This document shows, one piece after another, positions 8,065 to 16,858 of a stretch of 25,567 bases of DNA. This stretch comes from JARRNJ01 sp037385045 (GTDB lineage: Bacteria > Pseudomonadota > Gammaproteobacteria > JASBUN01), in NCBI GenBank assembly GCA_037385045.1, contig JARRNJ010000049.1, forward strand, positions 1 to 25,567. Reading direction: 5' to 3'. The notes under the pieces are model-generated. The model was given only the letters and a program-made list of their open reading frames with translations, had not been told where the DNA came from and did not search any database. The position numbers and the translations under genes are program-made. Each line of letters begins with the position of its first letter. The stretch's first letter is position 1.

Positions 8065-9801
8065 ATGGCTTTGTTTCAGTGGGACGCGAGTTATTGCGTC
8101 GGCATTCCGGAAGTCGACGATCAGCACGAAAAGCTGGTCGGTATGGTTAACCGCCTGGACGAAGCGGTAACGGCCGGGCGCGACGAGACGGCGATAGACC
8201 AGATCCTCAAGGGTCTTCTCGACTACACCCGTTACCACTTCGGCACCGAAGAGCGGTTGATGGAGGCGGCCGGCCTGCAGGACGACGAGCATTACAAGAA
8301 GCACAAGAACCAGCACATCGACTTCGTCAACACGGTCGTGGAAGAGGTTACGGCACTGCGCCGGAACCACGAACCGGTTTCGGCGCCGCTGCTGCAGTAC
8401 CTTATCAAGTGGCTGGTCGAGCACATCCTCGGATCCGATCGTGAAATGGCGCGCCACCTCCAGAATCCCAGCGTGCCGGAAGCGGACGACCGTGAAGCCG
8501 GCGCGCACGATGCCGATCGCGCCAAGGAGAAGTTGCTGTCGGCGCTGCACGAAAGCGAATGGCGGTTCCGCGTCATCGCCGATTCCGCACCGGTCCTGAT
8601 CTGGATGTGCGATGCCGCCGGGCGGCGCGCGTTCTTCAATCAGGCGTGGTGCGAATTCACCGGGCTGCAGCACGAACGGCTCGAAGAACAATGGAGCGAC
8701 CGGCTGCACCCGGCGGACAAGCCGGCGGTGCTCGGTCGCTATGCAAAGCCGGACCAGCGGCAGGCCACCACGATGGAGTATCGCCTGCGCAACCGTGACG
8801 GGGAATATCGCTGGATGCTCGAATCCGCCGTGCAGCGCCATGCCGAAGGCGGTGCGCACGAGGGCTACGTCGGGTCCTGCGTGGACGTCACCGACCTCAA
8901 GCAGCACGAGCAGGTGCTCGAGCGCCAGGTCGCGGACCGCACCGCCGAGCTGCGCGATGCGAACGAGCGCCTGGAACAGGAAAAAGCCGAGCAGCTTGCA
9001 CTGATCCAACGCTTGAAGGAAACGCAGGCGCAGTTGCTGCAATCAGCGAAAATGGCCTCCATCGGCCAGCTCGCCGCCGGCGTCGCCCATGAAATCAACA
9101 ACCCTGTCGGTTACGTCAAATCGAACCTCAACGCGCTGGCCCGGTACGTGAAGGACCTGATCGCGCTCGTCGACGCCTACGAAGCCGATCCGGCCGCAGC
9201 CGCCAAGCTCCGGCAGGAGCTCGACTACGACTTCCTGCGCGAGGACGTCGAGACGCTGGTCGATGAATCCCACGAGGGTGTTGATCGCGTACAGAGCATC
9301 GTGCAGGACCTGAAGGACTTCTCGCACGTCGACCGGGCGGAATGGCAGACGGCCGATTTGCACCGCGGCCTCGACAGCACGTTGAATATGGTGTGGAACG
9401 AGTTCAAGTACAAGGCTGAAGTGGTAAAGGAATACGGTGAGCTGCCGCCGGTCGAATGCCTCGCGCGCCAGCTCAACCAGGTGTTCATGAACATCCTGGT
9501 CAACGCCGGGCAGGCGATTTCCGACCACGGCACGATCACGCTGCGCACGCGCCGCGACGGCGACTGGGCGGTGGTCGAGATCAGCGACACTGGTGCCGGC
9601 ATTGCACCCGACAAGCTCAGTAGCATCTTCGATCCATTCTTCACCACCAAGCCGGTCGGCAAGGGAACCGGGCTCGGCCTCTCGATCGCCTACGGCATCA
9701 TCGAGAAACACCACGGACGCATCGAAGTCGACAGCACCGTCGGCAAGGGGACCACGTTCCGCATCTTCCTGCCGATCACCCGAGTCAAGCAGGTGGCCTG
9801 A
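8065..9801 (+). CDS. Bacteriohemerythrin-PAS hybrid sensor histidine kinase
   Basis: A 578-residue protein; ATG 8065 is preceded by GGAGAAGG and by the start of the hemerythrin fold (MALFQWDASYCVGIPEVDDQH). Residues 1-130 are a bacteriohemerythrin with all seven di-iron ligands in place: His21, His58, Glu62, His80, His84, His120 and Asp125. Residues about 163-280 are a PAS domain (FRVIADSAPVLIWMCD ... GSCVDVTDL), followed by a coiled coil to about 325. The dimerisation/phosphoacceptor helix has His342 in GVAHEINNP. The ATPase domain shows the N box (NQVFMNILVNAGQA), G1 (DTGAGI), F (FDPFFTTKP) and G2 (GKGTGLGLS). There is no transmembrane segment, so it is a soluble sensor. Hemerythrin binds O2 reversibly, so O2 or redox sensing is the likely input. 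No response regulator lies nearby, making this an orphan kinase. Confidence 0.93.
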   Translation: MALFQWDASYCVGIPEVDDQHEKLVGMVNRLDEAVTAGRDETAIDQILKGLLDYTRYHFGTEERLMEAAGLQDDEHYKKHKNQHIDFVNTVVEEVTALRRNHEPVSAPLLQYLIKWLVEHILGSDREMARHLQNPSVPEADDREAGAHDADRAKEKLLSALHESEWRFRVIADSAPVLIWMCDAAGRRAFFNQAWCEFTGLQHERLEEQWSDRLHPADKPAVLGRYAKPDQRQATTMEYRLRNRDGEYRWMLESAVQRHAEGGAHEGYVGSCVDVTDLKQHEQVLERQVADRTAELRDANERLEQEKAEQLALIQRLKETQAQLLQSAKMASIGQLAAGVAHEINNPVGYVKSNLNALARYVKDLIALVDAYEADPAAAAKLRQELDYDFLREDVETLVDESHEGVDRVQSIVQDLKDFSHVDRAEWQTADLHRGLDSTLNMVWNEFKYKAEVVKEYGELPPVECLARQLNQVFMNILVNAGQAISDHGTITLRTRRDGDWAVVEISDTGAGIAPDKLSSIFDPFFTTKPVGKGTGLGLSIAYGIIEKHHGRIEVDSTVGKGTTFRIFLPITRVKQVA

Positions 9802-9990
9802 CGCGGACCAGGCCAAGGCTTCGTGGCCCAGCGGGCTGGCGGACCCATGGGGCCGCGATAGGCCGCACAGCGCTCGGGCGCTTGATTCGACGCGTCACCC
9901 ACCGGCTCCGCGCAGGCCAGATCACTGCTCTCGGCATCCGGCACCGATAATTCGTTCCGCCGTCGTTTGATCGGGTCGAACCACCTATCG

Positions 9991-11379
9991 CTAGTGCTTC
10001 GTATAAAACTCCTTAAGTGCGGGGAGCCAGCCCTCGTCCGTTTTGACATACTTGGCGCCCTTGACCGTGAGGACCGCTTTCGTTTTTCGCGTAAACCACA
10101 CTTTCTCAACACCGCTCGTTCCGATTAGCGCGGCGAAGGAGCAGAGCAAACTGTAGTCGGCGGAGCTGCCTGTAGCAGTGAACATCCCGAACGCGTTTGC
10201 TCCGCGCCAATACAGCGAAATTTTTTTCGGCGTGATGAAGGCGCTGCCGTTGATGGTCACAGGCCCGGTTGCCCTGAACTGCTTCATGCTCCGCTTGAGC
10301 TGTGTTTCGATCATGTTCGTTGCCGCCACGGTCGTGGCCGCGACATCCGGCGGAAGGCCGCCCGCGAGCCGGGACAGGTCATGACGCGCCCTTGCCGCGA
10401 AGCGGCCCGCCGGATGGCGGCGCAAATACTGCGCCACGGCTTTGCGCGTCCCTTCTTGCTCCGCTTGAGCCCAGTCCACGCAATCCTGTGCCTGCGTGGC
10501 CTTCGGACCGCTGGGGAGCAACTTGAGGTATTCGTGATAAGGGCGCACGTCCGTCTTTGTTCGTTCGGCCCGTTTCCAGACAACCGCACCAAGGGCCTGC
10601 CGGGCGTCGCCTGCTGTTGCGCCGCTGGGAAAGAGCTTGAGATGTTCTCTCAGCGCGGCTTCGTTGTCGCTTGCCCGCGCTTCCTGCCATGAGGGGCCTT
10701 CAGCCAGCCGCCGGACCTCGGCGGCATGCCTGCCTTGCGGGAAATTGACCAGGTAGTTTCGCCATGCGCTGAGGGTCGGGTTTCGAGAAGCCTCCTGCCA
10801 GGTCAGATCGTCCAAGCGGTTTTCGGCCTCGGTCCGCACCGATGACTTGGGGAAATCCTTGAGGAATTTCTTTACCGGCTGCGGATCAGAAGTCTCGCGC
10901 AGGCTATTCCAGGTCACGACCGAGCGACGATCGCGAACCTGTGCGGCAACCGAAGCCAGTTGCTTGTCATTTTTTGCCGCCTGGTCGACCTGCTTCTGAA
11001 ACTGGTTCAGCTTGTCAATGTCGGTAGATGTCCGCAGTTCGCCCCAGCGCACAGTCAGCAGTCGCCGCCTTGCGAATGTCGCAAATCTCGAGCGGCCATG
11101 ACGCTCCAGGAATTGGTGATACGCCTGTACCGTATCCGTACGCCTGGCGTCCCGCCACTCCGAGCCAACCGTCGCGCAGCCTGCAGCAAGCAACACCACG
11201 GCTGACAGAGATACGCTCGAAAGCACCCGCAGCCGTTTGCCGCTCGGGTTAAATCCGGTGCCGCGCAGTGTCGGGCAGAATGGAAGGCGACCGGCCCGCA
11301 GCCGCGTGCCTACCCGCCGCCTCGCCATCAGGCGAAACGCTATACCTGCACGGCGGAACATCAGTAATGAACGGTTCAT
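9991..11379 (-). CDS. Repeat-rich lipoprotein with W/YL/FP-type helical repeats
   Basis: A 462-residue protein if ATG 11379 is used (GGGGAGAG upstream). A hydrophobic segment and lipobox (LSAVVLLAAGC, Cys68) follow an unusually long basic leader of 67 residues. The true start may therefore be internal, or the protein may be an N-terminally anchored membrane protein. Residues about 75-350 hold roughly seven degenerate repeats of 35-45 residues with the pattern W..A/R....  ..YL..FP.G.....A...L (for example WQEASRNPTLSAWRNYLVNF, then WQEARASDNEAALREHLKLF). Similar repeats are known in bacterial TPR/Sel1-like and caspase-associated proteins. Residues about 370-462 form a separate mixed domain (VTINGSAFITPKKISLYW, AVLTVKGAKYVKTDEGWLPAL). 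Its role is unknown; it probably binds other proteins in the periplasm. Confidence 0.78.
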   Translation of the reverse strand: MNRSLLMFRRAGIAFRLMARRRVGTRLRAGRLPFCPTLRGTGFNPSGKRLRVLSSVSLSAVVLLAAGCATVGSEWRDARRTDTVQAYHQFLERHGRSRFATFARRRLLTVRWGELRTSTDIDKLNQFQKQVDQAAKNDKQLASVAAQVRDRRSVVTWNSLRETSDPQPVKKFLKDFPKSSVRTEAENRLDDLTWQEASRNPTLSAWRNYLVNFPQGRHAAEVRRLAEGPSWQEARASDNEAALREHLKLFPSGATAGDARQALGAVVWKRAERTKTDVRPYHEYLKLLPSGPKATQAQDCVDWAQAEQEGTRKAVAQYLRRHPAGRFAARARHDLSRLAGGLPPDVAATTVAATNMIETQLKRSMKQFRATGPVTINGSAFITPKKISLYWRGANAFGMFTATGSSADYSLLCSFAALIGTSGVEKVWFTRKTKAVLTVKGAKYVKTDEGWLPALKEFYTKH

Positions 11380-11490
11380 GTCTACTCTCCCCGTGTAGCG
11401 GTTATCGATGGGCGCGTTACTTGTTTCTGGTGCGGTCCGCAACGACCTCGTGCGTGGCGCGCCATTCGTCAGCCCGGCCTGCTGGATCGG

Positions 11491-11883
11491 TCAACGCACT
11501 CTTTCAAATGCCAGTACGTCGCAGAATGTGCGATCGTCACTCCAGCCCCAATAGACCCGCACCTTCTTTGTGTCAGCGGGAACGCCAAATAGTTTCTCCT
11601 TTTCCGTCGACTTCACGCGCTTTGTTCCGTGCCATTCGGTCCACGACATCCCGAGGGTGAACAGCCACTGGGTACAAACCTGCGGCGGCTGCCCACTGAA
11701 CTTGATCGATATGCCGGTCGCCTTCCTCGATATGGAGGCGACACCGGCAACACTGGTCTGCACGTGGCTGATGTCTTAGGCTTTCGCTTTCCTGGCGACC
11801 GTTGCAGCGATCCCGTCCGCACCCGCGGCCGGCAGCAGCACGTTCACGAGCGCGATGATCCAGACTGTCCTTCGTACGCTCAT
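11491..11883 (-). pseudogene. Secreted protein gene interrupted by one in-frame TAA
   Basis: ATG 11883 opens a typical signal peptide (MSVRRTVWIIALVNVLLPAA), followed by a short mature start (ARKAKA) and then a TAA at 11776-11778. The same frame continues without another stop for about 95 residues (DISHVQTSVAGVASISRKAT ... FCDVLAFERVR), with three Cys and plausible beta-strand composition. The second part could be read separately from GTG 11763, but it would then lack a signal peptide and has no SD. The simplest reading is one nonsense mutation (or a base error) in a small secreted protein gene. No family was recognised. The gene lies just upstream of the repeat lipoprotein on the same strand. 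Confidence 0.6.
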
Positions 11884-12361
11884 TTCGCATTTCGCCCGTA
11901 CTGTATGGGAAACGGCCGGAGGTCTGTCTGCATTTTCCGCGTCGTACGCCAAGGAATTCGCCCGGCCGATCGAAACGGCGGACGCCGCGGACATCCAGCG
12001 GTGTCGGCGCCCCGGCGCGACGTGACCGATTCAACGAAAGAATCGGCCCTGCGCGCCAGTGCGAACACGGTCTCGACTACGGTGAAATGCCGCACCCGGG
12101 GACATCCTGGCGCTCACCGCCTGCCGGTACCCCGAGAGTCACCAACGTATCGCCGCCAACGGCCCGCAACGCATCGAGCCCAGGGCATCAAAGTACTGCA
12201 GCCGTCGTCACGTAGCCATACCGCAATTGAGGTAATGATGGCAGACTGAAGGAGAACACCGGACGCGGTGGCAAGTCGGCATCACCGGCCATCCGGGCGA
12301 TTTGAGAGGGGTCGGCGCGTCGAGCGGGCAGACGCGTGATCAGGGGCGGAATGGGGCCGGG
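11884..12361. other. Gene-free region upstream of the broken secreted-protein gene
   Basis: About 480 bp with no convincing coding frame on either strand; the open frames present overlap the broken gene in other frames and have poor composition. It separates the minus-strand secreted-protein gene from the end of pap. The small inverted repeat GTCAGG/CCTGAC at 12361-12377 overlaps the pap stop codon and has no U-tract, so it is not called a terminator. Confidence 0.45.
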
Positions 12362-13867
12362 TCAGGCTGTCCCTGACAATTTATCAAGAACCCGTTCCAT
12401 GCGTTCGCAATAAATGTGCAGCGCCTTGAGGCGGGCGTAGTGCTTGTCGTTGGCCTCGACGAGGTTCCACGGCGCCGATTCGGTGCTGGTGCGCTCCACC
12501 ATGTCGGTGACGGCGCATTCGTAGTCGTCCCACTTGTCGCGATTGCGATAATCGTCTTCGGTGATCTTGTAGCGCTTGAACGGTATCTTTTCGCGATCCT
12601 TGAAGCGTGCCAGCTGCACGTCTTTGCTGATATGCAGCCAGAATTTCAGCACCACGATGCCGTGGCGGGTCAGCTGTTCCTCGAAATCGTTGATTTCCGT
12701 GTAGGCGCGCATCCACTCGTCCCGGGTGGCAAAGCCCTCAATGCGCTCGACCAGCACCCGTCCGTACCAGCTGCGATCGTAAATGGTGACATTGCCGGCG
12801 CGCGGAATATGGCGCCAGAAGCGCCACAGGTAATGGTGGGCACGCTCCTCGTCGGTGGGCGCGCCAATGGGAATGATCTGGTAATTGCGCGCGTCCATGG
12901 CGGGAATGATGCGGCGGATCAGCCCGCCTTTGCCGGCGGCGTCCCAGCCTTCCAATACGGCGATGCTCGACACTTGCTTCTCGCGCGCCTGGCGGATCAG
13001 CTTCGCCAGCCGCCCCTGATGGTGGGCCAGTACCTTCTTGTAGCTGCTCTTGTCCGCCGTCTGCGACAGGTCGAGCTGGCCGAGTACAGTGACGTTTTTG
13101 CCGATTTCCGGCGCCACGATGGGCCGCAGGTGGGACGAGGGCGCGACCGTTTCTGCGTCGCGCCGGATGCGCGCGTTGATGCGATCGAGAATATGCTGGC
13201 CGACGGTGAGATTGCGGTACCGCTCGTCGGTGGCCTCAACGATGATCCAGGGCGATTGGCCGGTGCTGGTGAGGCGCAGCGTGCGTTCGGCGATGCTGGC
13301 GAAGTGGTCGTAGAGCTTCAGGTGTTTCTTGTCCACGGAGGTGACGCGCCACGCCGTGGCGGGATTTTTCTCCCATTTTTTCATACGCTTCTTCTGGGCA
13401 TCCTTGGACAGATGCAGCCAGAATTTGATGATCAGGGCGCCGTCGCTGATCAATGCCTCTTCGAAGGCGTTGACCCGTGCCAGTTCCGTTTCCAGTTCCG
13501 CTTCGGTGGATTTGTTGGCAACGCGGTCGCCGATGGGGCGGCTGTACCAGGAACCCACGTACAGGCCGATCTCCCCCTTGGGCGGCAGCGCACGCCAGAA
13601 GCGCCAGTACTCGGGGCGTTCCCGCTCCTCGTCGCTGGGATCGCCGAAGGCGTAGCCGCGCACGTCGCGCGGGTCGAACCAGGCATTGAGCTGGTTGATC
13701 ATGTCGCCTTTGCCGGCACCGTCAACGCCGGAGACGAGCACCAGCACCGGAAAGTTCGCCTCCTTCAGTGCCTCCTGGGCATGCAGCAGGTCAGTCCGCA
13801 GTCCGGGTTCGCGTGCCTCGTATTCATGCTTGCGGACTTTATGCCCCAGTTCGGCGGCTTCGAACAC
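12362..13867 (-). CDS. pap: Polyphosphate:AMP phosphotransferase (two-domain PPK2)
   Basis: A 501-residue protein with two tandem PPK2 domains, the usual architecture and length of the class II enzyme. It makes ADP from AMP using polyphosphate as donor, and with adenylate kinase this regenerates ATP. Domain 1 has the Walker A loop GVDGAGKG (residues 47-54) and PSDEERERPEYWRFWRALPP; domain 2 has GWDAAGKGG (307-315), APTDEERAHHYLWRFWRHIP and the YDRSWYGR motif (about 363-370). In domain 1 the last motif is degenerate (YVGSWYSR), as is usual when the N-terminal half is mainly structural. The start is GTG 13867, with GAGGT upstream; no better ATG lies in frame. Single-gene unit. Confidence 0.95.
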   Translation of the reverse strand: MFEAAELGHKVRKHEYEAREPGLRTDLLHAQEALKEANFPVLVLVSGVDGAGKGDMINQLNAWFDPRDVRGYAFGDPSDEERERPEYWRFWRALPPKGEIGLYVGSWYSRPIGDRVANKSTEAELETELARVNAFEEALISDGALIIKFWLHLSKDAQKKRMKKWEKNPATAWRVTSVDKKHLKLYDHFASIAERTLRLTSTGQSPWIIVEATDERYRNLTVGQHILDRINARIRRDAETVAPSSHLRPIVAPEIGKNVTVLGQLDLSQTADKSSYKKVLAHHQGRLAKLIRQAREKQVSSIAVLEGWDAAGKGGLIRRIIPAMDARNYQIIPIGAPTDEERAHHYLWRFWRHIPRAGNVTIYDRSWYGRVLVERIEGFATRDEWMRAYTEINDFEEQLTRHGIVVLKFWLHISKDVQLARFKDREKIPFKRYKITEDDYRNRDKWDDYECAVTDMVERTSTESAPWNLVEANDKHYARLKALHIYCERMERVLDKLSGTA

Positions 13868-14195
13868 GCTGGTTACCTCGCTGACTACACCGGCAATACG
13901 TGCACTTTACCGCGCGGGGCCCGCGGCGTCACGGAAGAATCAGCGGGGAAGCCGGAGACGGGCCCCTTGTCACCCGTCGGTGGCAACCCTTCCGCGCCGA
14001 TCGGGTATCCCAGACGCCAGACACCGTTTCGGCACTCCGACACCTCATCCTTGGAGCGGTCATTGCCCAAAAACGTGATTCCCGTTGGCCGCTGAACGAA
14101 TTTCATCAATCAGCGCGGTGGTAAGCATGCACAGAACGATCGCCGATACGGGTCTGGAACCGGGGCCCGTACCCTATCGCCAGTACGTCATTACA
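13868..14195. other. Gene-free spacer upstream of pap
   Basis: About 330 bp between the start of pap and the end of the next minus-strand lipoprotein gene. A 74-residue minus-strand frame (13885-14109, beginning MMKFVQRPTG) is open, but it has no ribosome binding site and unconvincing composition. No terminator or repeat was recognised. Confidence 0.4.
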
Positions 14196-14747
14196 TCAGC
14201 AGTTCATCGGACTGATGCCCATCCAGGTCTTACGCTCGAAACGCATCAGGGGGAAGGGCATCTGCTCGCCGTCGATGACGATGTCGGGGCTCAGGACCTC
14301 GAACCTGTCCGGCATCCTGCCAGGGAGGGTGATCTGCATGTGGATCAGGACAGGCTTGTTCGTGGTGGGTAGAACAAAGGGCGCAGTGGTGAGCGGTTCG
14401 ATGCCCTTGTCCGTGAAGAGACGCACGGCGGCGGGCCGGATCGTGACCTGTTTGTCGAGGTCACGGATGCGGAAGTCCGTGGAGACAAAACGGAAGCGCT
14501 GCCACGACCCCCGTTTGAAAAACACCGCCACCTGGCGGACATGGGGCCCATCGTCGGCCAGCACCCGGACGGGGAGCCGGTGGCTGCTACCGAGCGTGAA
14601 ATCCATCAGCGATTCGGTCGGCACGCAGATCGGCGTACTCAGTTTCCCGCCCTCGACCGCGGGCCGATAGTAGCTGACCGCGTTCGGCATGCAGCCGGCC
14701 ACGATGGCCGACAGGATCGGTGCCGCAAGAAGCCTGCCCAGTTTCAT
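14196..14747 (-). CDS. Putative lipoprotein of unknown function
   Basis: A 183-residue protein. ATG 14747 is chosen because a lipoprotein signal begins there: MKLGRLLAAPILSAIVAGC, with lipobox Cys19. The SD is weak (GCGGATA). An upstream extension to 14801 would place a charged stretch before the signal and is less likely. The mature part is beta-rich (TLGSSHRLPVRVLADDG, RQVAVFFKRGSWQRFRFVS, KPVLIHMQITLPG) and has no recognised catalytic motif. Cys residues occur near both ends (PICVP and the final NC). It lies 85 bases after the start-proximal end of no other gene and just downstream of the GerW-like gene on the same strand, so the two may be co-transcribed. Confidence 0.78.
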   Translation of the reverse strand: MKLGRLLAAPILSAIVAGCMPNAVSYYRPAVEGGKLSTPICVPTESLMDFTLGSSHRLPVRVLADDGPHVRQVAVFFKRGSWQRFRFVSTDFRIRDLDKQVTIRPAAVRLFTDKGIEPLTTAPFVLPTTNKPVLIHMQITLPGRMPDRFEVLSPDIVIDGEQMPFPLMRFERKTWMGISPMNC

Positions 14748-14832
14748 TATCCGCAAATGGACCTGTTCACTTGTCCTGCCCTGCCGGCCGGTCGCCGTCA
14801 TGACAACCCTGGGCTGCCCTCATTTTCGTTTG

Positions 14833-15222
14833 CTATCGGCGCAACAGCCGCGCCAGGATTCGCAGCGCGACGATGCCCACCAGTCCGCCGACCGCGATGA
14901 CCGGCACCATCGCGGCGGGGTCCCGTATGGGACGGTACTGTGAACTGTCGTCCTTGATTTCAATATAGCCGACAGGCCGGGCGTAAACGCCGCCGCCACC
15001 ACCGCTGCCTTCCTCATCGCGGGGTTTACGCCCGCTGCCACCGCCAAAGCCATACCGCACTTTGGCAACCGGTACCACGGTGATCCCGTCGCGCTCGACC
15101 GGCGCGCCATAGACGGTCGTGGACGACGCCGTGCGGCTCACTTTGTCCGCCAGCCGCTCGATGAAAGTCATACCCGTCGCTGCCCTGGTATCGTGGGTGC
15201 TCGGCGCTTCCCGATCGCTCAT
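14833..15222 (-). CDS. GerW/YtfJ-family protein with C-terminal membrane segment
   Basis: A 129-residue protein starting at ATG 15222, with AAAGGA 6 bases upstream; a longer frame to 15603 is non-coding in character. The core (TVYGAPVERDGITVVPVAKV followed by RYGFGGGSG) is the signature of the spore YtfJ/GerW family. A Gly-rich loop (GSGGGGG), VYARPVGYIEIKD, and a C-terminal hydrophobic segment (MVPVIAVGGLVGIVALRILA) with an RR end follow. GerW is needed for spore germination in Bacillus, but homologues are widespread in non-sporulating bacteria, where the function is unknown. The C-terminal anchor suggests attachment at the inner membrane. Confidence 0.85.
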   Translation of the reverse strand: MSDREAPSTHDTRAATGMTFIERLADKVSRTASSTTVYGAPVERDGITVVPVAKVRYGFGGGSGRKPRDEEGSGGGGGVYARPVGYIEIKDDSSQYRPIRDPAAMVPVIAVGGLVGIVALRILARLLRR

Positions 15223-15636
15223 TGTCGGTCCTTTACGCTCACAATCAGCAGTATAGACCAACGCCGGCAAACAACCGTCGATTCCGGCCGGCACGGTCGC
15301 GTTTGGCGATTTGCGGGATGCGACCTTCCATCCCGCCGCGGCGCCAGGACGCGAGAGCCAATGGGGCAGACCACGGTCTTGCCGCGCGAATTCCGCAACG
15401 ACGGCGCAAACCGTGGTCTGTCCCGGATCATCCGGGTTTCCATCTGGTGCGAATCCAGCGCGGCTTGCCCCAGCGCCGCACGGCTTGACACCGGCTTCAA
15501 GACGGATCCGCGACGAAAAGAACGCCGGACTCCAAGGGCGCAGGCGCCCGTTGCGCCATCGCGGCGACCGGTTCATCAGGCGGGCGGCTGACCCCCGGCC
15601 CAATACCGGGTGAGCGACCCTGCCGGATCACCACCG
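15223..15636. other. Gene-free region with an inverted REP-like pair
   Basis: About 410 bp without a convincing gene. Its main structure is the family B inverted repeat at 15363-15424, listed separately. It also contains the leader of the GerW-family gene on the minus strand. Confidence 0.5.
15363..15424. repeat. Inverted pair of family B REP-like repeats
   Basis: CAGACCACGGT (15367-15377) and ACCGTGGTCTG (15410-15420) are perfect 11-bp inverted arms. The match extends to 15 bp with one mismatch (ACCGTGGTCTG[C/T]CCC). The arms are separated by 32 bases. The core CCGTGGTCTGTC recurs once at 24749-24760. Two inverted copies with a short spacer is the BIME-like arrangement of REP sequences. Confidence 0.6.
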
Positions 15637-15942
15637 TTATCGGGAGTAATGCCCCCCACCTTCCGGTACGCCCCCGACATTGCGATGCATCCTGTCGCCG
15701 CTGGACAACCCTTCCTGGCAGCGCCCATAAGCTGCAGTAGCCGCGTATGAAGCCTGCCGCAGGTTTTCACAGTGATACCCCGGCCTCTGCTGATGCGCCA
15801 GACACATTTTGAGCCGTTGCTGCGCTGTCTGGGCATCCTGGAATTGCTTCGCACATTCCGACTTGACCGCCCATGCACTCTGGGCCGCCGACATCAGAAC
15901 AGCCACCCCGCCAGCCAACAGGAGCCTCCGGATCGTGTTCAT
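15637..15942 (-). CDS. Small periplasmic Cys-containing protein of unknown function
   Basis: A 101-residue protein. Two ATGs lie close together (15948 and 15942); 15942 is preferred because GAAGG is about 8 bases upstream of it but only 2 bases from the other. A signal peptide (MNTIRRLLLAGGVAVLMSAA, ending AQSAWA) precedes a helical mature domain with four Cys (SECAKQF, LKMCLAH, YHCENLR, YGRCQEG), spaced so that two disulphides or a metal site are possible. The family was not recognised. It is transcribed alone on the minus strand. Confidence 0.68.
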   Translation of the reverse strand: MNTIRRLLLAGGVAVLMSAAQSAWAVKSECAKQFQDAQTAQQRLKMCLAHQQRPGYHCENLRQASYAATAAYGRCQEGLSSGDRMHRNVGGVPEGGGHYSR

Positions 15943-15948
15943 ATTCAT

Positions 15949-16858
15949 AGCCTTCACCGTCTTGTTGATGTTCAACCACCGCCTCCCCATTCCGTTCCAT
16001 TCAGCAAACGAGGAGGGCCCAGCAGTCACATCGCAAAGGCCATGCCAAACCACTCCGGGATAACAATCCTCCGAAGAATTCGCCAGTTAGGAGATTTTCG
16101 AAGGTGAGGATCGCATATAAAAATGAAAACATTTCAAAATCGAAATGCGTTTATGAAATCCCATGCTGAAGACCAGGCACGCGCCATAGGACAAATAGGC
16201 GCCCATTTTTCCGCCAGTCAACGCGTGAGTCCGCACATCCTCAGGCACCCACGCCACCCCGTCCCGCTCACGACGAGGCGACGCGAAGAAGAAAACACAG
16301 AGGACGGCAGGGCCCTTATTTGTGTCAGCCGTGATGCGTACGAATGAGGAAAAGCTACAGATCCGTTTTACCTCTCTGGGGTGTCAACGTGGCCCGGCCT
16401 CACCGCCTGCCGAGCGTTATTGACGTGGCCTTCACTGCTCCCGCGTCTCTGAATCGGGCAGTGCCCAAGGCCCATGCCGCCGGGCATCAGGTATCAGCTA
16501 ACTCGTACGCCGTACCCTGACGTCTCTCCCGAAGTCGCCCGAGGCAAGATTCAATCGGTCGGTATTCGTGCCACTGGCAACCGCGCAGGCTGCGTTTGGC
16601 AAGTCCTGTATCTTGGGTGTCTTGTTGACTTTGCCGGTCTGGACACGTGCCCAGACCCGTCCCGTCGCGCTCAGATATTGGGCAGGGAGGGTGGCCAGAA
16701 CAAGCTATCGGTCGCGCGCTTAATTCTCGCTATGGGTGGTTGTGCTTTTCGTTCCGCTCCTCTTGACTTGGGGCCGGCTAATGCGTGTCCGTTTCTCGCC
16801 CTTTCGTCCTTTCACCGTTGTCTTGTGGGCCCTTATGAGCGGGTGTCCTGACGTGTGG
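15949..16858. other. Long gene-free region
   Basis: About 900 bp without a supported gene. It includes an AT-rich patch at 16080-16165 that stands out from the GC-rich surroundings and could hold a promoter. A hairpin lies at 16636-16657 (GGTCTGG/CCAGACC, 8-base loop), and there is a pyrimidine-rich stretch near 16740-16830. Two plus-strand frames (16123-16347 and 16474-16851) are open, but they lack suitably spaced ribosome binding sites and look like random translation. Confidence 0.45.

Noticed and set aside
12361..12377. GTCAGG/CCTGAC hairpin as pap terminator
   Set aside because: It overlaps the coding end and stop codon and is not followed by a U-tract on the minus strand.
13885..14109. 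74-residue minus-strand frame upstream of pap
   Set aside because: No ribosome binding site and no recognisable features; may simply be an open frame by chance.
16636..16657. GGTCTGG/CCAGACC hairpin as a repeat-family member
   Set aside because: It is a perfect 7-bp dyad, but it shares only a short GGTCTG with family B and has no U-tract, so no role is claimed.
16123..16851. Two plus-strand open frames in the long gene-free region
   Set aside because: No suitably spaced SD and composition typical of random translation; no recognisable family.
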